64,000 nt of DNA from an uncultured Aquimarina sp. (GTDB taxonomy: Bacteria; Bacteroidota; Bacteroidia; Flavobacteriales; Flavobacteriaceae). The stretch is taken from assembly GCA_947489195.1 (NCBI GenBank), contig CANLCT010000019.1, forward strand, positions 1 through 64,000, given 5' to 3'. Numbering within the stretch: the first letter of the stretch is position 1; each line of letters starts with the position of its first letter. The position numbers and the translations under genes are program-made. The notes under the pieces are model-generated. The model was not told the origin of the DNA. It saw nothing but the letters and a program-made list of their open reading frames with translations, and did not search any database. Below, piece by piece: positions 8,226-16,852 of this stretch.

Positions 8226-10625
8226 TTATTCTGTTTTTAAACTTTTAATTGGATTTGCTGTTGCTGCTTTTACAGCATGATAACTCACGGTTAAAATGGC
8301 TAGCATAAATGCTGTTAAAATGCCAATAATAAAGTACCAATGATTAATTAGTATTCTCATTTTAAAGTAACTTAACCAATGGGTTCCTAACATAAAAGCT
8401 AAAGGAATAGATAGTAGACTGGCTACAAGAACAAGCAGTAAAAAATCTTTTGATAGTATTTGCCAAATTTTAAAAACAGAAGCTCCAATTGATTTCCTAA
8501 TACCAATTTCCTTGGTGCGTTGTTCTGCTATAAATGAGGTTAGACCAAATAAACCTAAACAACTAATAAAAATAGCCAGACTTGTAAAAATACCAATCAA
8601 ACCAACTAAACGTTCATTTTCTTTAAATTTTTCGGCATAGTTTTGATCTACAAAATCATAGTCAAAAGGAAAATTTGGAGCCATGTCATTCCATATTTTT
8701 TCAATCTGCTCTAAGTTTGATTCCAAGGAATGCTTAGGATTTAATCTTAACTGGTAACACCCCATTCCATCTTCATTATTTTTATTTATTGAAAATAGGG
8801 TTTGCTTTACTGGTGTATAAGGACTTCCCATTACCATATTATCAACTACTCCAATAATTTTCAACAAAGAGTTTTCTTCAAAGTCGTTATTAGTAATTAA
8901 TTTACCTACGGGGTCCTTTAACCCCATATATTTCAAAGCTGCTTTGTTTATTAATACTCCATTAGAGTCCGACGCAAAATCTTTAGAAAAATTTCTACCT
9001 TCTACAACCTTCATTTTTAAGGTATTTATGTAATCATGAGAAATAGTAACCCATGCAAAATCATCTATAAAACCATCCGGCTTACCTTCCCAAACAAAAG
9101 AAGATTGGTTAGAATATATATCAGTTACTGGACTTGAAGATGCAGAGACCGCAGTTACTGCTCCTGATTTTAATAGTTTTTCTTTTATCAACTCATATTT
9201 CCCTTTAAAAGGGGTATACCATGCATATATTTCAATTAAGGCATCCATATCATAACCATGAGATTGATTTTTTACAAAATCCATCTGCCTATTAATTATA
9301 ATAGTAATAATGATTAATGAAATTGATAATACAAATTGGAAAACAACCAATGCTTTTCGTAATCCTCCCGAAAATTTATTTTTAACAAAAGTCCCTTTTA
9401 ATATTTGAATTGGATTAAACTTTGAAAGATATAACGCTGGATAACTCCCTGATAAAAGCGCTGTAAAACATAAAATTACTAAGGCAATTCCCCAAGCTAT
9501 TCCACTTGTCCAAGGAAATTCAATTTGTTTATCAGATAACTCATTAAAAGGCGCTAAAAACAAGTAAACTATAATGATTGCCAAAATAAATGCTACACTA
9601 GTAATTATAAATGACTCGTAATAAAACTGTTTAATTAAGTGCTTTCTATTGGCTCCTAAAGTTTTTTTAACTCCTACTTCCTTAGCTCGTTTTTCCGAAC
9701 GTGCCGTGGCCACATTCATAAAATTAATACAGGCCAACAATAATACTACTATTCCTATACTTCCAAATAAAAATACATATTCAATACGCCCTCCTACTTG
9801 TTTTCCATTTTCAAAATTGCTGCGTAATTTCCAATCTTGCATAGGAAGCACATGCAATTCAGGGTTAATAACTCCATAATCGGTATTATCCTTTTTAGCC
9901 CATTTTATAGCCTCTTCTACCGTTTCAAACTTAGCATTATCGGCTATTTGAACAAATAATTGAAAGGAATTATTTCCCCATTCTGTTTCTGAATTTTTCA
10001 CCCATAATTCCTTAGAAACATAATAATCCCAAGTAATAAAGTAATCTACATCATTAAGCGATGAATTATATGAAAAATCTTTGTAAACACCTGTCACTTT
10101 TAAATCATCATTAAAGCCAAAGTAGATATTTTCTCCTATTGGATCTTTATCTCCAAAAAGCTTTTTAGCAGTAGATGCTGATATCATAATTGATTTAACA
10201 TCTTCTAAACCATTCAATGTTCCTGCAACTATTTCTAAACTGAACATTTTAGAGGCTTCTGGTTGTACAGCATTACCATCTACTTTTATACTGTTTTCCT
10301 CATACTTTAAAATACTTTCATCGGTCCATGATGACATAGAAATATATTCAAAATACTCCCCATATTTTTCACGTAATACCTTTTCTAAGGGTATTGGTAT
10401 TGGTGGACCCGTAGCTCTTTCGGCACTAAAGCTTTGAGATTGGTAAATCTGTGCTAATCTGTTATAATTTTTAAAGTTAGCATTATAATCAAATTCATCA
10501 TATACCCACAGAGCAATAAGCATGGCAACCCCCATTCCTAAGGCTAATCCTAAAATATTCATTAATGAATAGCCTTTATTTCCTATAATATTACGCCAAG
10601 CGATTTTTAATTGTGTTGTAAACAT
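8226..10625 (-). CDS. MacB/FtsX-type ABC transporter permease (copy 2)
   Basis: A 799-residue inner-membrane permease of the Bacteroidota MacB-like type, with two FtsX cores. An N-terminal transmembrane helix (ILGLALGMGVAMLIALWV) precedes a large periplasmic MacB_PCD domain. The first FtsX core starts at VFLFGSIGIVVLLLACINFMN followed by RSEKRAKEVGVKKTLGA. The second starts at GIFTSLAIFISCLGLFGL followed by EQRTKEIGIRKSIGAS, and the protein ends in ANPIKSLKTE. It is a close paralogue of the gene just upstream, sharing the same start, the same C-terminal ten residues and nearly the same length, with a 2-bp gap between them. MacB-type systems act mechanically on periplasmic substrates for export through TolC. 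Confidence 0.87.
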   Translation of the reverse strand: MFTTQLKIAWRNIIGNKGYSLMNILGLALGMGVAMLIALWVYDEFDYNANFKNYNRLAQIYQSQSFSAERATGPPIPIPLEKVLREKYGEYFEYISMSSWTDESILKYEENSIKVDGNAVQPEASKMFSLEIVAGTLNGLEDVKSIMISASTAKKLFGDKDPIGENIYFGFNDDLKVTGVYKDFSYNSSLNDVDYFITWDYYVSKELWVKNSETEWGNNSFQLFVQIADNAKFETVEEAIKWAKKDNTDYGVINPELHVLPMQDWKLRSNFENGKQVGGRIEYVFLFGSIGIVVLLLACINFMNVATARSEKRAKEVGVKKTLGANRKHLIKQFYYESFIITSVAFILAIIIVYLFLAPFNELSDKQIEFPWTSGIAWGIALVILCFTALLSGSYPALYLSKFNPIQILKGTFVKNKFSGGLRKALVVFQFVLSISLIIITIIINRQMDFVKNQSHGYDMDALIEIYAWYTPFKGKYELIKEKLLKSGAVTAVSASSSPVTDIYSNQSSFVWEGKPDGFIDDFAWVTISHDYINTLKMKVVEGRNFSKDFASDSNGVLINKAALKYMGLKDPVGKLITNNDFEENSLLKIIGVVDNMVMGSPYTPVKQTLFSINKNNEDGMGCYQLRLNPKHSLESNLEQIEKIWNDMAPNFPFDYDFVDQNYAEKFKENERLVGLIGIFTSLAIFISCLGLFGLTSFIAEQRTKEIGIRKSIGASVFKIWQILSKDFLLLVLVASLLSIPLAFMLGTHWLSYFKMRILINHWYFIIGILTAFMLAILTVSYHAVKAATANPIKSLKTE

Positions 10626-10627
10626 GA

Positions 10628-13024
10628 TTATTCTGTTTTTAAACTTTTAATAGGGTTTGCCGTAGCTGCTTTTATAGCGTGGTAACTTACTGTAAGTATT
10701 GCCAGTACAAATGCAGAACTAATACCTATTAAAAAATACCATGACCTTATGGGTACTCTAATTTTAAAATAACTTAACCAATGCACTATTAATGAATACG
10801 CGATAGGTATTGCGATCAAACTAGAAAGTACTACCAACCATAAAAAATTCTTTGAAAGTATCTGCCATATTTGGAATACTGAAGCACCTATGGATTTTCG
10901 AATACCAATTTCCTTGGTACGTTGCTCTGCAATAAATGAGGTCAAACCAAACAGTCCCAAACAACTAATAAATATGGCTATTAGTGTAAAAATCCCTACT
11001 AAATTGATCATCCGCTCATCTTCATCAAACTTTTTAGCATAGTCATTATCTACAAAATTATATTCAAAAGGTACATCTGGGCCTAACTTTTTCCATTGAG
11101 AATCAATTAATGCTAAATTTTGCTTAATGGAATTTACTGGGTTTAAACGCAACTGATAAAAGCCTATATTATCTTTGTCTAAATGAAAAATTGTTTGCTT
11201 TGGAGGAATATTTTGGTCTCCCATCACAATATCTTCCACTACGCCAACTATTTCCATTGGAGGCTGATCTTTATCATAGGAATTCCTTACCAATTTCCCA
11301 ATGGGCTTTTCTAATCCCATGTATTTTTGAGCTGTTTTGTTAATTAATACATAGTGAATACTATCTGAATCTTTATTTTTTGGAAAATCTTTTCCTTCGA
11401 TAATATTCATTTTTAATGCATCTACATAATCTTCTGAAACATTCACCCATGCAAAATCATCTTGAAATCCTTCTGGCTTTCCTTCCCATACAAAAAAAGA
11501 TCGATTAGACTGGATATCTGTCACCGGACTTGAAGATGCCGATACCTCAGTTACTGCTCCAGAATTCATTAAGGACTCTTTTATCAATTTATATTTTCCA
11601 TAGAATGGTTTTTGCCAGCCATTAAGTTCAATTAAAGCATTCATATCATATCCTTTAGATCGACTTTTAACAAAATCCATCTGCCTATTAATTACTACCG
11701 TTACTATAATAAGTGCAATGGATAGTACAAATTGAAATACAACTAATACTTTACGAGGCAATCCAGAAAATTTACTATTTATAAAAGTACCCTTCAACAC
11801 AGTAATGGGCTTAAAACGAGAAAGGTAAATAGCAGGATAACTTCCTGAAATTAATGTCGTAAATATTAATATAATCATAGCAATTCCCCATGAAGTCAAG
11901 TCGAACCAAGGAAGTTCCATTTTTTTATTCGAAAGTGTATTAAAGCCATCAAGGCTTAACTGAACCAAAAGAATAGCAATTACAAAAGCTACACATACTA
12001 CAACAAAAGATTCAGCATAAAACTGTGATATCAAATGATAACGCTCGGCTCCTATAGTTTTTTTAACTCCCACTTCTTTTGCTCGTTTTTCGGAACGAGC
12101 AGTAGCTAAATTCATAAAATTAATGCAAGCTAATAACAACACTATAAAACCTATGGAGGCAAATAAAATTAGGTATTCTATTCTTCCTCCTACTTGCTTT
12201 CCATCTTCAAAATTATCATGCAATTTCCATTTGCGCATTGGGTGTACATGCAATTCTGGATTAAAACTATGCTCATCATTAGTAGCTGTCTTTTTTACCC
12301 ATCTAATGGCATCTTCAACAGCTTCATAAGTCGTATTATCGGCTATTTGAACAAATAATTGAAATGAATTATTATCCCACACATCCTCAGAATTCCTTAC
12401 CCATTCATTTTTAGCTATATATAAATCCCAAGGAACTAAGTAATCTATTTTTTTAAAGTTTGACTTGTATGGAAAATCTTTATATACCCCAGTTACTTTT
12501 AACTCATTTTCTAAATCAAATTTTATTATTTTTCCAATTGGATTTATGCCTCCAAAAAGTTTTTCTGCTACGGAAGATGATATAAGTATCGAATGTAAAT
12601 CCTTTAAACCATTTCTAGTCCCTGCTATCATGTCTAAACTAAACATGTCAGGAGCATCTGGTTGAATATAAAAACCTTCAAAATACATATTCTTATCATC
12701 ATGATTTAGTATTATTTCATTAGACCAAGAACACATTGTTAGATACTTAAAATACTGATTATAATTTGTACGTAATTCTTTTTCTATTGGTCTTGGTATA
12801 GCTTCTCCGGTACCTCTCCCTAAACTGTTCCCTTGCGACTGATAGATTTGAGCGATTTTATCATAATTTTTAAAATTTTTGTTATAATCAAATTCATCAT
12901 CCACCCACAAGGCTATTAACATAGCCACAGACATTCCTATGGCTAAACCAAGAATATTCATCATTGTATAGCCCTTATTATTAATAAGGTTCCGCCAAGC
13001 GATTTTAAATTGAGTTAATAGCAT
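10628..13024 (-). CDS. MacB/FtsX-type ABC transporter permease (copy 1)
   Basis: A 798-residue inner-membrane permease with the same plan as its downstream neighbour: first helix ILGLAIGMSVAMLIALWV, periplasmic domain, FtsX core 1 with ACINFMNLATARSEKRAKEVG, FtsX core 2 with SCLGLFGLTSFIAEQRTKEIG, and the end ANPIKSLKTE. The cytoplasmic RAKEVGVKK and RTKEIGIRK loops are the usual contacts with the ATPase, which is encoded 16 bp upstream. Two adjacent paralogous permeases could form a heterodimer served by one ATPase, or be functional alternatives; the sequence cannot decide. Confidence 0.87.
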   Translation of the reverse strand: MLLTQFKIAWRNLINNKGYTMMNILGLAIGMSVAMLIALWVDDEFDYNKNFKNYDKIAQIYQSQGNSLGRGTGEAIPRPIEKELRTNYNQYFKYLTMCSWSNEIILNHDDKNMYFEGFYIQPDAPDMFSLDMIAGTRNGLKDLHSILISSSVAEKLFGGINPIGKIIKFDLENELKVTGVYKDFPYKSNFKKIDYLVPWDLYIAKNEWVRNSEDVWDNNSFQLFVQIADNTTYEAVEDAIRWVKKTATNDEHSFNPELHVHPMRKWKLHDNFEDGKQVGGRIEYLILFASIGFIVLLLACINFMNLATARSEKRAKEVGVKKTIGAERYHLISQFYAESFVVVCVAFVIAILLVQLSLDGFNTLSNKKMELPWFDLTSWGIAMIILIFTTLISGSYPAIYLSRFKPITVLKGTFINSKFSGLPRKVLVVFQFVLSIALIIVTVVINRQMDFVKSRSKGYDMNALIELNGWQKPFYGKYKLIKESLMNSGAVTEVSASSSPVTDIQSNRSFFVWEGKPEGFQDDFAWVNVSEDYVDALKMNIIEGKDFPKNKDSDSIHYVLINKTAQKYMGLEKPIGKLVRNSYDKDQPPMEIVGVVEDIVMGDQNIPPKQTIFHLDKDNIGFYQLRLNPVNSIKQNLALIDSQWKKLGPDVPFEYNFVDNDYAKKFDEDERMINLVGIFTLIAIFISCLGLFGLTSFIAEQRTKEIGIRKSIGASVFQIWQILSKNFLWLVVLSSLIAIPIAYSLIVHWLSYFKIRVPIRSWYFLIGISSAFVLAILTVSYHAIKAATANPIKSLKTE

Positions 13025-13040
13025 TGTAATAGATTTTTAG

Positions 13041-13724
13041 TTAAGCGTACTGATTACTCACTTCTGTTACAATTTGCCCATCAAACAGGTTAATCACTCT
13101 ATGTGCATAATTGGCATCACGATCAGAATGTGTTACCATTACTATGGTAGTTCCTTCTTGATTTAATTCTGTAAGCAGGTTCATTACTTCAATTCCATTT
13201 TTAGAATCTAAGTTTCCTGTTGGTTCATCGGCTAAAATCAATTTTGGATTAGTAATTACAGCTCTTGCAATAGCAACACGCTGTTGTTGCCCACCCGAAA
13301 GTTGATTAGGGAAATGACTATCCCTATGCGCTATTTTCATACGCTCTAATACAGCCGCAACCTTTGCTTTTCGTTCTTTTTTAGATACTTTTAAGTAAAT
13401 TAAGGGTAGTTCTACATTTTCAAATACAGTTAACTCATCAATCAGATTAAAACTTTGAAACACAAATCCGATATTTCCTTTCCTTATTTTGGTGCGTTCA
13501 CTTTCTTTACTTTTACCTACTTCTTTTCCATTAAACTGATAATTTCCTTGTGTTGGACTATCCAATAACCCAATAATATTTAATAACGTAGATTTTCCAC
13601 ATCCGGATGGTCCCATAATGGCTGCAAATTCACCTTCTTTTATATGTAAATCAATATTGTTTAAGGCTAAGGTTTCTACCTCTTCTGTTCTAAAACTTTT
13701 AGTTACTTGTTTGATTTGTATCAT
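13041..13724 (-). CDS. MacB/LolD-type ABC transporter ATP-binding protein
   Basis: A 227-residue ATPase of the MacB/LolD/FtsE class. Walker A is GPSGCGKSTLLN at about residue 39, the signature is LSGGQQQRVAIARA, Walker B is LILADEPTGNLDS and the switch histidine is in VTHS. It has no membrane domain of its own, so it must energise the two FtsX permeases encoded directly downstream. The gene starts about 170 bp after the adaptor gene; a heptamer repeat and a weak hairpin lie in that gap, but the order and strand fit one operon. Confidence 0.92.
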   Translation of the reverse strand: MIQIKQVTKSFRTEEVETLALNNIDLHIKEGEFAAIMGPSGCGKSTLLNIIGLLDSPTQGNYQFNGKEVGKSKESERTKIRKGNIGFVFQSFNLIDELTVFENVELPLIYLKVSKKERKAKVAAVLERMKIAHRDSHFPNQLSGGQQQRVAIARAVITNPKLILADEPTGNLDSKNGIEVMNLLTELNQEGTTIVMVTHSDRDANYAHRVINLFDGQIVTEVSNQYA

Positions 13725-13732
13725 CTTTATTT

Positions 13733-13785
13733 AGTTGTTGGTTGTCAGTTTTCAGTTGTTGGTTGTTGGTTGTTGGTTGTTGGTT
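13733..13785. repeat. GTTGTTG heptanucleotide tandem repeat
   Basis: Four perfect copies of GTTGTTG plus a partial fifth occupy 13755-13785. A degenerate copy at 13734-13748 precedes them. The array lies in the gap between the adaptor and ATPase genes of the efflux operon and would be transcribed but not translated. Confidence 0.85.
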
Positions 13786-13812
13786 AACTTTAGTTTTTTT
13801 AACTAAGGTTAA
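13784..13812. other. Hairpin in the efflux operon spacer
   Basis: The segments 13784-13795 (TTAACTTTAGTT) and 13801-13812 (AACTAAGGTTAA) form a 12-bp inverted repeat with one mismatched pair and a 5-nt loop. There is no U-run placed as for a strong terminator on the minus strand, so I read it as an mRNA-processing or stability element, or a chance structure next to the heptamer repeat. Confidence 0.4.
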
Positions 13813-13892
13813 AGCAATTATTAGATAACTTTTTTACTTAATCTATATACATAAGCCTTCAATCTTCAACCCATAACATTTAACTTCTTTTA

Positions 13893-15143
13893 TTATTTAA
13901 ACACTATTCTTTCTACTTTTTCGTAAGCATCATAATTCGAAATAATTGTTTTTTCACCTGGTGCTAATCCTTCTAACACCTCAAAATAGTTCGAATTTTG
14001 TCTTCCTAATTTTATTTCTCTTTTAAAAGCTTCAGTTCCCTTTTCGTTTAATACAAAAATATTACGCCCTCCTGTACTTTGAAAAAAACTTCCTCTAGGT
14101 ACCAGTACTGCGGCTTTAGATGCTCCCAATTGCAAACGCATCGTATAATTTTGTCCTGCTCTAATAGTTTCTGGCTTTTTACCTTCAAAAACCAAATCAA
14201 TTTTAAATCGTCCATTCCTTACTTCTGGGTATACTTTTCGTACGCGTAATGGGTAACTGTTATTTTGGCGTTCAATAGAAGCATTTAAATCACGTCGAAC
14301 GCGTTCAATATAATGTTCATCAACCTCTGCTTCTATTTTAAAATTAGACAAATCATTTATTTGACCTATACGCTGTCCTTGTTGAATACTTTGTCCAATT
14401 TCGGCATCTAAAAAACCTAATTGCCCATTAAATGGTGCTCTTACATTTAAATAATCTAAGCGTTCATACACCATCCCTAATGTTTTTTTCATACGCTGCA
14501 AATCATCATCTAAGTCTTTTAATGAAGTACCTTTTAAAACCGCATCTTGTGCTACTTGTTCTGAAACTAATTGGTGCCTTTTTTGGGCAGCTTGATAATC
14601 TTCTTGGGCAACCAAAAAAAGTTCTTTTGCTATTAAGCCTTCATTAAATAAAGCTTGTTGCTGCTTAAAATTACGCTCCTTTTTTTTTAATTCATACTTA
14701 GCATTAATCAGTTCTTTTCTTCCATTAATTTCTCGACTATCGTAGGCTAATTTGGTGGATCGTAAATCATTTTGTTTCAACGCCAAATTATTTTCACTTG
14801 CTAAAATTTGTTCATATAAATTTCTGTTTTCTAATGTTAATATAACATCCCCTTTTTTGACAAAAGCACCTTCTTCAATACGTTTCTCTTTAACTCTACC
14901 TCCTTCATAAGCATCCATATAAATAGTTCGAATTGGTGCCACATGACCTGTAATTGTTATAAAGTCTTGAAATTCCCCATGAATAACTTCACCTATAGAC
15001 AATCGTTCTTTCTGTATGGTATAGGTTCGCTTATAATCTGTTGAAAAAATCTTCCAACATAAAAATAACATTGCCAATATTGATCCCGAAAGGACTACAT
15101 GCTTAAGTCTAATTCCTTTCCTTTTTTCAATTTTTATATCCAT
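13893..15143 (-). CDS. HlyD/MacA-type periplasmic adaptor of the efflux pump
   Basis: A 416-residue membrane-fusion protein. One transmembrane anchor at about residues 14-32 (LKHVVLSGSILAMLFLCW) is followed by a lipoyl/barrel-sandwich half (GHVAPIRTIYMDAYEGGRVKE), a long coiled-coil hairpin at about residues 105-225 rich in Lys, Glu and Leu, the second half (LNVRAPFNGQLGFLDAEIGQ) and beta-barrel/membrane-proximal domains. It bridges the inner-membrane permease and TolC. It sits 55 bp after the tolC-like gene in the same operon. Confidence 0.9.
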   Translation of the reverse strand: MDIKIEKRKGIRLKHVVLSGSILAMLFLCWKIFSTDYKRTYTIQKERLSIGEVIHGEFQDFITITGHVAPIRTIYMDAYEGGRVKEKRIEEGAFVKKGDVILTLENRNLYEQILASENNLALKQNDLRSTKLAYDSREINGRKELINAKYELKKKERNFKQQQALFNEGLIAKELFLVAQEDYQAAQKRHQLVSEQVAQDAVLKGTSLKDLDDDLQRMKKTLGMVYERLDYLNVRAPFNGQLGFLDAEIGQSIQQGQRIGQINDLSNFKIEAEVDEHYIERVRRDLNASIERQNNSYPLRVRKVYPEVRNGRFKIDLVFEGKKPETIRAGQNYTMRLQLGASKAAVLVPRGSFFQSTGGRNIFVLNEKGTEAFKREIKLGRQNSNYFEVLEGLAPGEKTIISNYDAYEKVERIVFK

Positions 15144-15198
15144 TATTATTGTGAGTTCTTATTAATATTACTGCTAACAAATTGACAATAAATTCATA

Positions 15199-16548
15199 TT
15201 AAAATTGATAAAACTTGTTAAACTTTCCTGTGTATAAATCCATCATTTTCTGATTCATTTGTAATTGTTGTTGTACTCGTATATTTTCAACTTTTGATTT
15301 AAATAATTCATTTTTCACTTGTAATACATCTAAAAGTGAGATTAAACCGTGTTCGAATTTTTTCTCCGTAGTTTGATATGAAGTTAATACTGCTTTTTGC
15401 TTTTTAATACTCCAATCAAATTCGATACTTAAAGCTTCTTTATCTTGCTCTAACTGTACAATAAATTGATACAATTCTTGCTCATTTTGTTTTATAACTA
15501 AGTCTCTTTGTTCTAAATTTAGACGCTGCTGTTTAATTTTTGAACGTGTATTCCATTGATTAAACACAGGAATTTGTAAAGAAAATCCAACATATTGAGA
15601 AGCATTATCTGTAATTTGCTTTTGAAATTCAATAGTATTACCCGTTACTGGATCAATATTTGTTTCAAAATATCCTGTACTATAGCCTCCAAATACACTT
15701 AATGATGGAAAAAATTCACTTTTATTAGCCTGTAATTGCTTTTTTAAGGCTTTTTTTAAAAAAGACAACTGTTTCAATATTGGGGATACTTCTTTTGCCC
15801 TTGCATACATACTTTTATCATCCTTATTTATAGCAATATTAGGTGTGCCTTTTACATAAGTATTATTTACAAATAAAATAGGTCCTATTTCTATATTCAT
15901 TAATTGCTGAAGATTTAAACTTACCTTGGCTAATGCATTTTTTGCTTTAACCACATTTAAACGTGCTGCTTGTATATCTGCATCAATATCAAAAACATCA
16001 GCTTGAGATTGTTGTCCTAATTTAAATTTTTTATTTGTTACATATAATAACTTTTCAGCTATAACTAATTCTTCCTCTGATACCTTTAATAAATCTTTTG
16101 CATATAGTACTTCAAAAAAAACAGGAAGTATCTGCTGTATTAAAGAAAATTTTTGCTGTTCACCTTCTGCCATAACAGACAACTTATTCCATTTTGATGC
16201 CCTAATTTGATATTGTTTTAAAAAACCCTGAAATAAAACTAATGAAGCATCAATTGAATAATTATTAGAAAAGAAATCTGTATTTGATATCGTATTTGTA
16301 TTAGGATCAACCGAGCGCCCGTATCGAATACTATAATTTGTTCCTGCTCCAATAATTGGTAATAAATTACGATAACTTTGTTTCACACCCTCTTTAGCCG
16401 ATTTAACACTTACTTTATTTAACTGTACATCAATATTAGTTTTTAATGCTTGCTTAATACACTGCTCTAATGTGTATGATTTTTGACTATATACTCCGCT
16501 TAACACCATAATCATAATTAGTAACAACAGGCCTTTTTTAAACATCAA
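15199..16548 (-). CDS. TolC-family outer-membrane efflux protein
   Basis: A 449-residue outer-membrane factor. The signal peptide (FKKGLLLLIMIMVLSGVYSQ) ends at about residue 22 and is followed at once by the TolC opening SYTLEQCIKQALKTNIDVQL. Two OEP repeats with long helical stretches follow, the second with the typical ELYQFIVQLEQDKEAL. It is the first gene of the efflux operon that runs leftward to 6664, so its upstream region should hold the operon promoter. Confidence 0.9.
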   Translation of the reverse strand: MMFKKGLLLLIMIMVLSGVYSQKSYTLEQCIKQALKTNIDVQLNKVSVKSAKEGVKQSYRNLLPIIGAGTNYSIRYGRSVDPNTNTISNTDFFSNNYSIDASLVLFQGFLKQYQIRASKWNKLSVMAEGEQQKFSLIQQILPVFFEVLYAKDLLKVSEEELVIAEKLLYVTNKKFKLGQQSQADVFDIDADIQAARLNVVKAKNALAKVSLNLQQLMNIEIGPILFVNNTYVKGTPNIAINKDDKSMYARAKEVSPILKQLSFLKKALKKQLQANKSEFFPSLSVFGGYSTGYFETNIDPVTGNTIEFQKQITDNASQYVGFSLQIPVFNQWNTRSKIKQQRLNLEQRDLVIKQNEQELYQFIVQLEQDKEALSIEFDWSIKKQKAVLTSYQTTEKKFEHGLISLLDVLQVKNELFKSKVENIRVQQQLQMNQKMMDLYTGKFNKFYQF

Positions 16549-16852
16549 CTATTATTTTACATCTTAAACATAATTCGAATATGAAATAATTCAAATTTGT
16601 ATAATTAATAGCTATGCTCGTGCCAAAAACGAAAACCCTTATAAACAAAGGGATTGCTATTTTTTATAGGCATCATAATAATTAAGAGTGTAAAATATAT
16701 TGACAGCTGTATGTAAAATTTATTAACAATCACTTAGTAAATTGATATTAAATACATCAACTTTACACGCTAGTAAAAAAATTTAAGTCTATTCCTTTTT
16801 TAAAAGACTAGGTTTATCTTTACCGTTTTTATTAGCCAACCATACCAAATTT
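16549..16852. promoter_or_regulatory. Divergent promoter region of efflux operon and repeat OMP gene
   Basis: This 304-bp gap separates two divergent genes. A near-consensus -7 box for the rightward gene, TATCTTTA, lies at 16815-16822, 31 bp before its ATG. I found no clear TAnnTTTG on the minus strand for the efflux operon. No ORF or strong hairpin was seen. Confidence 0.35.
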
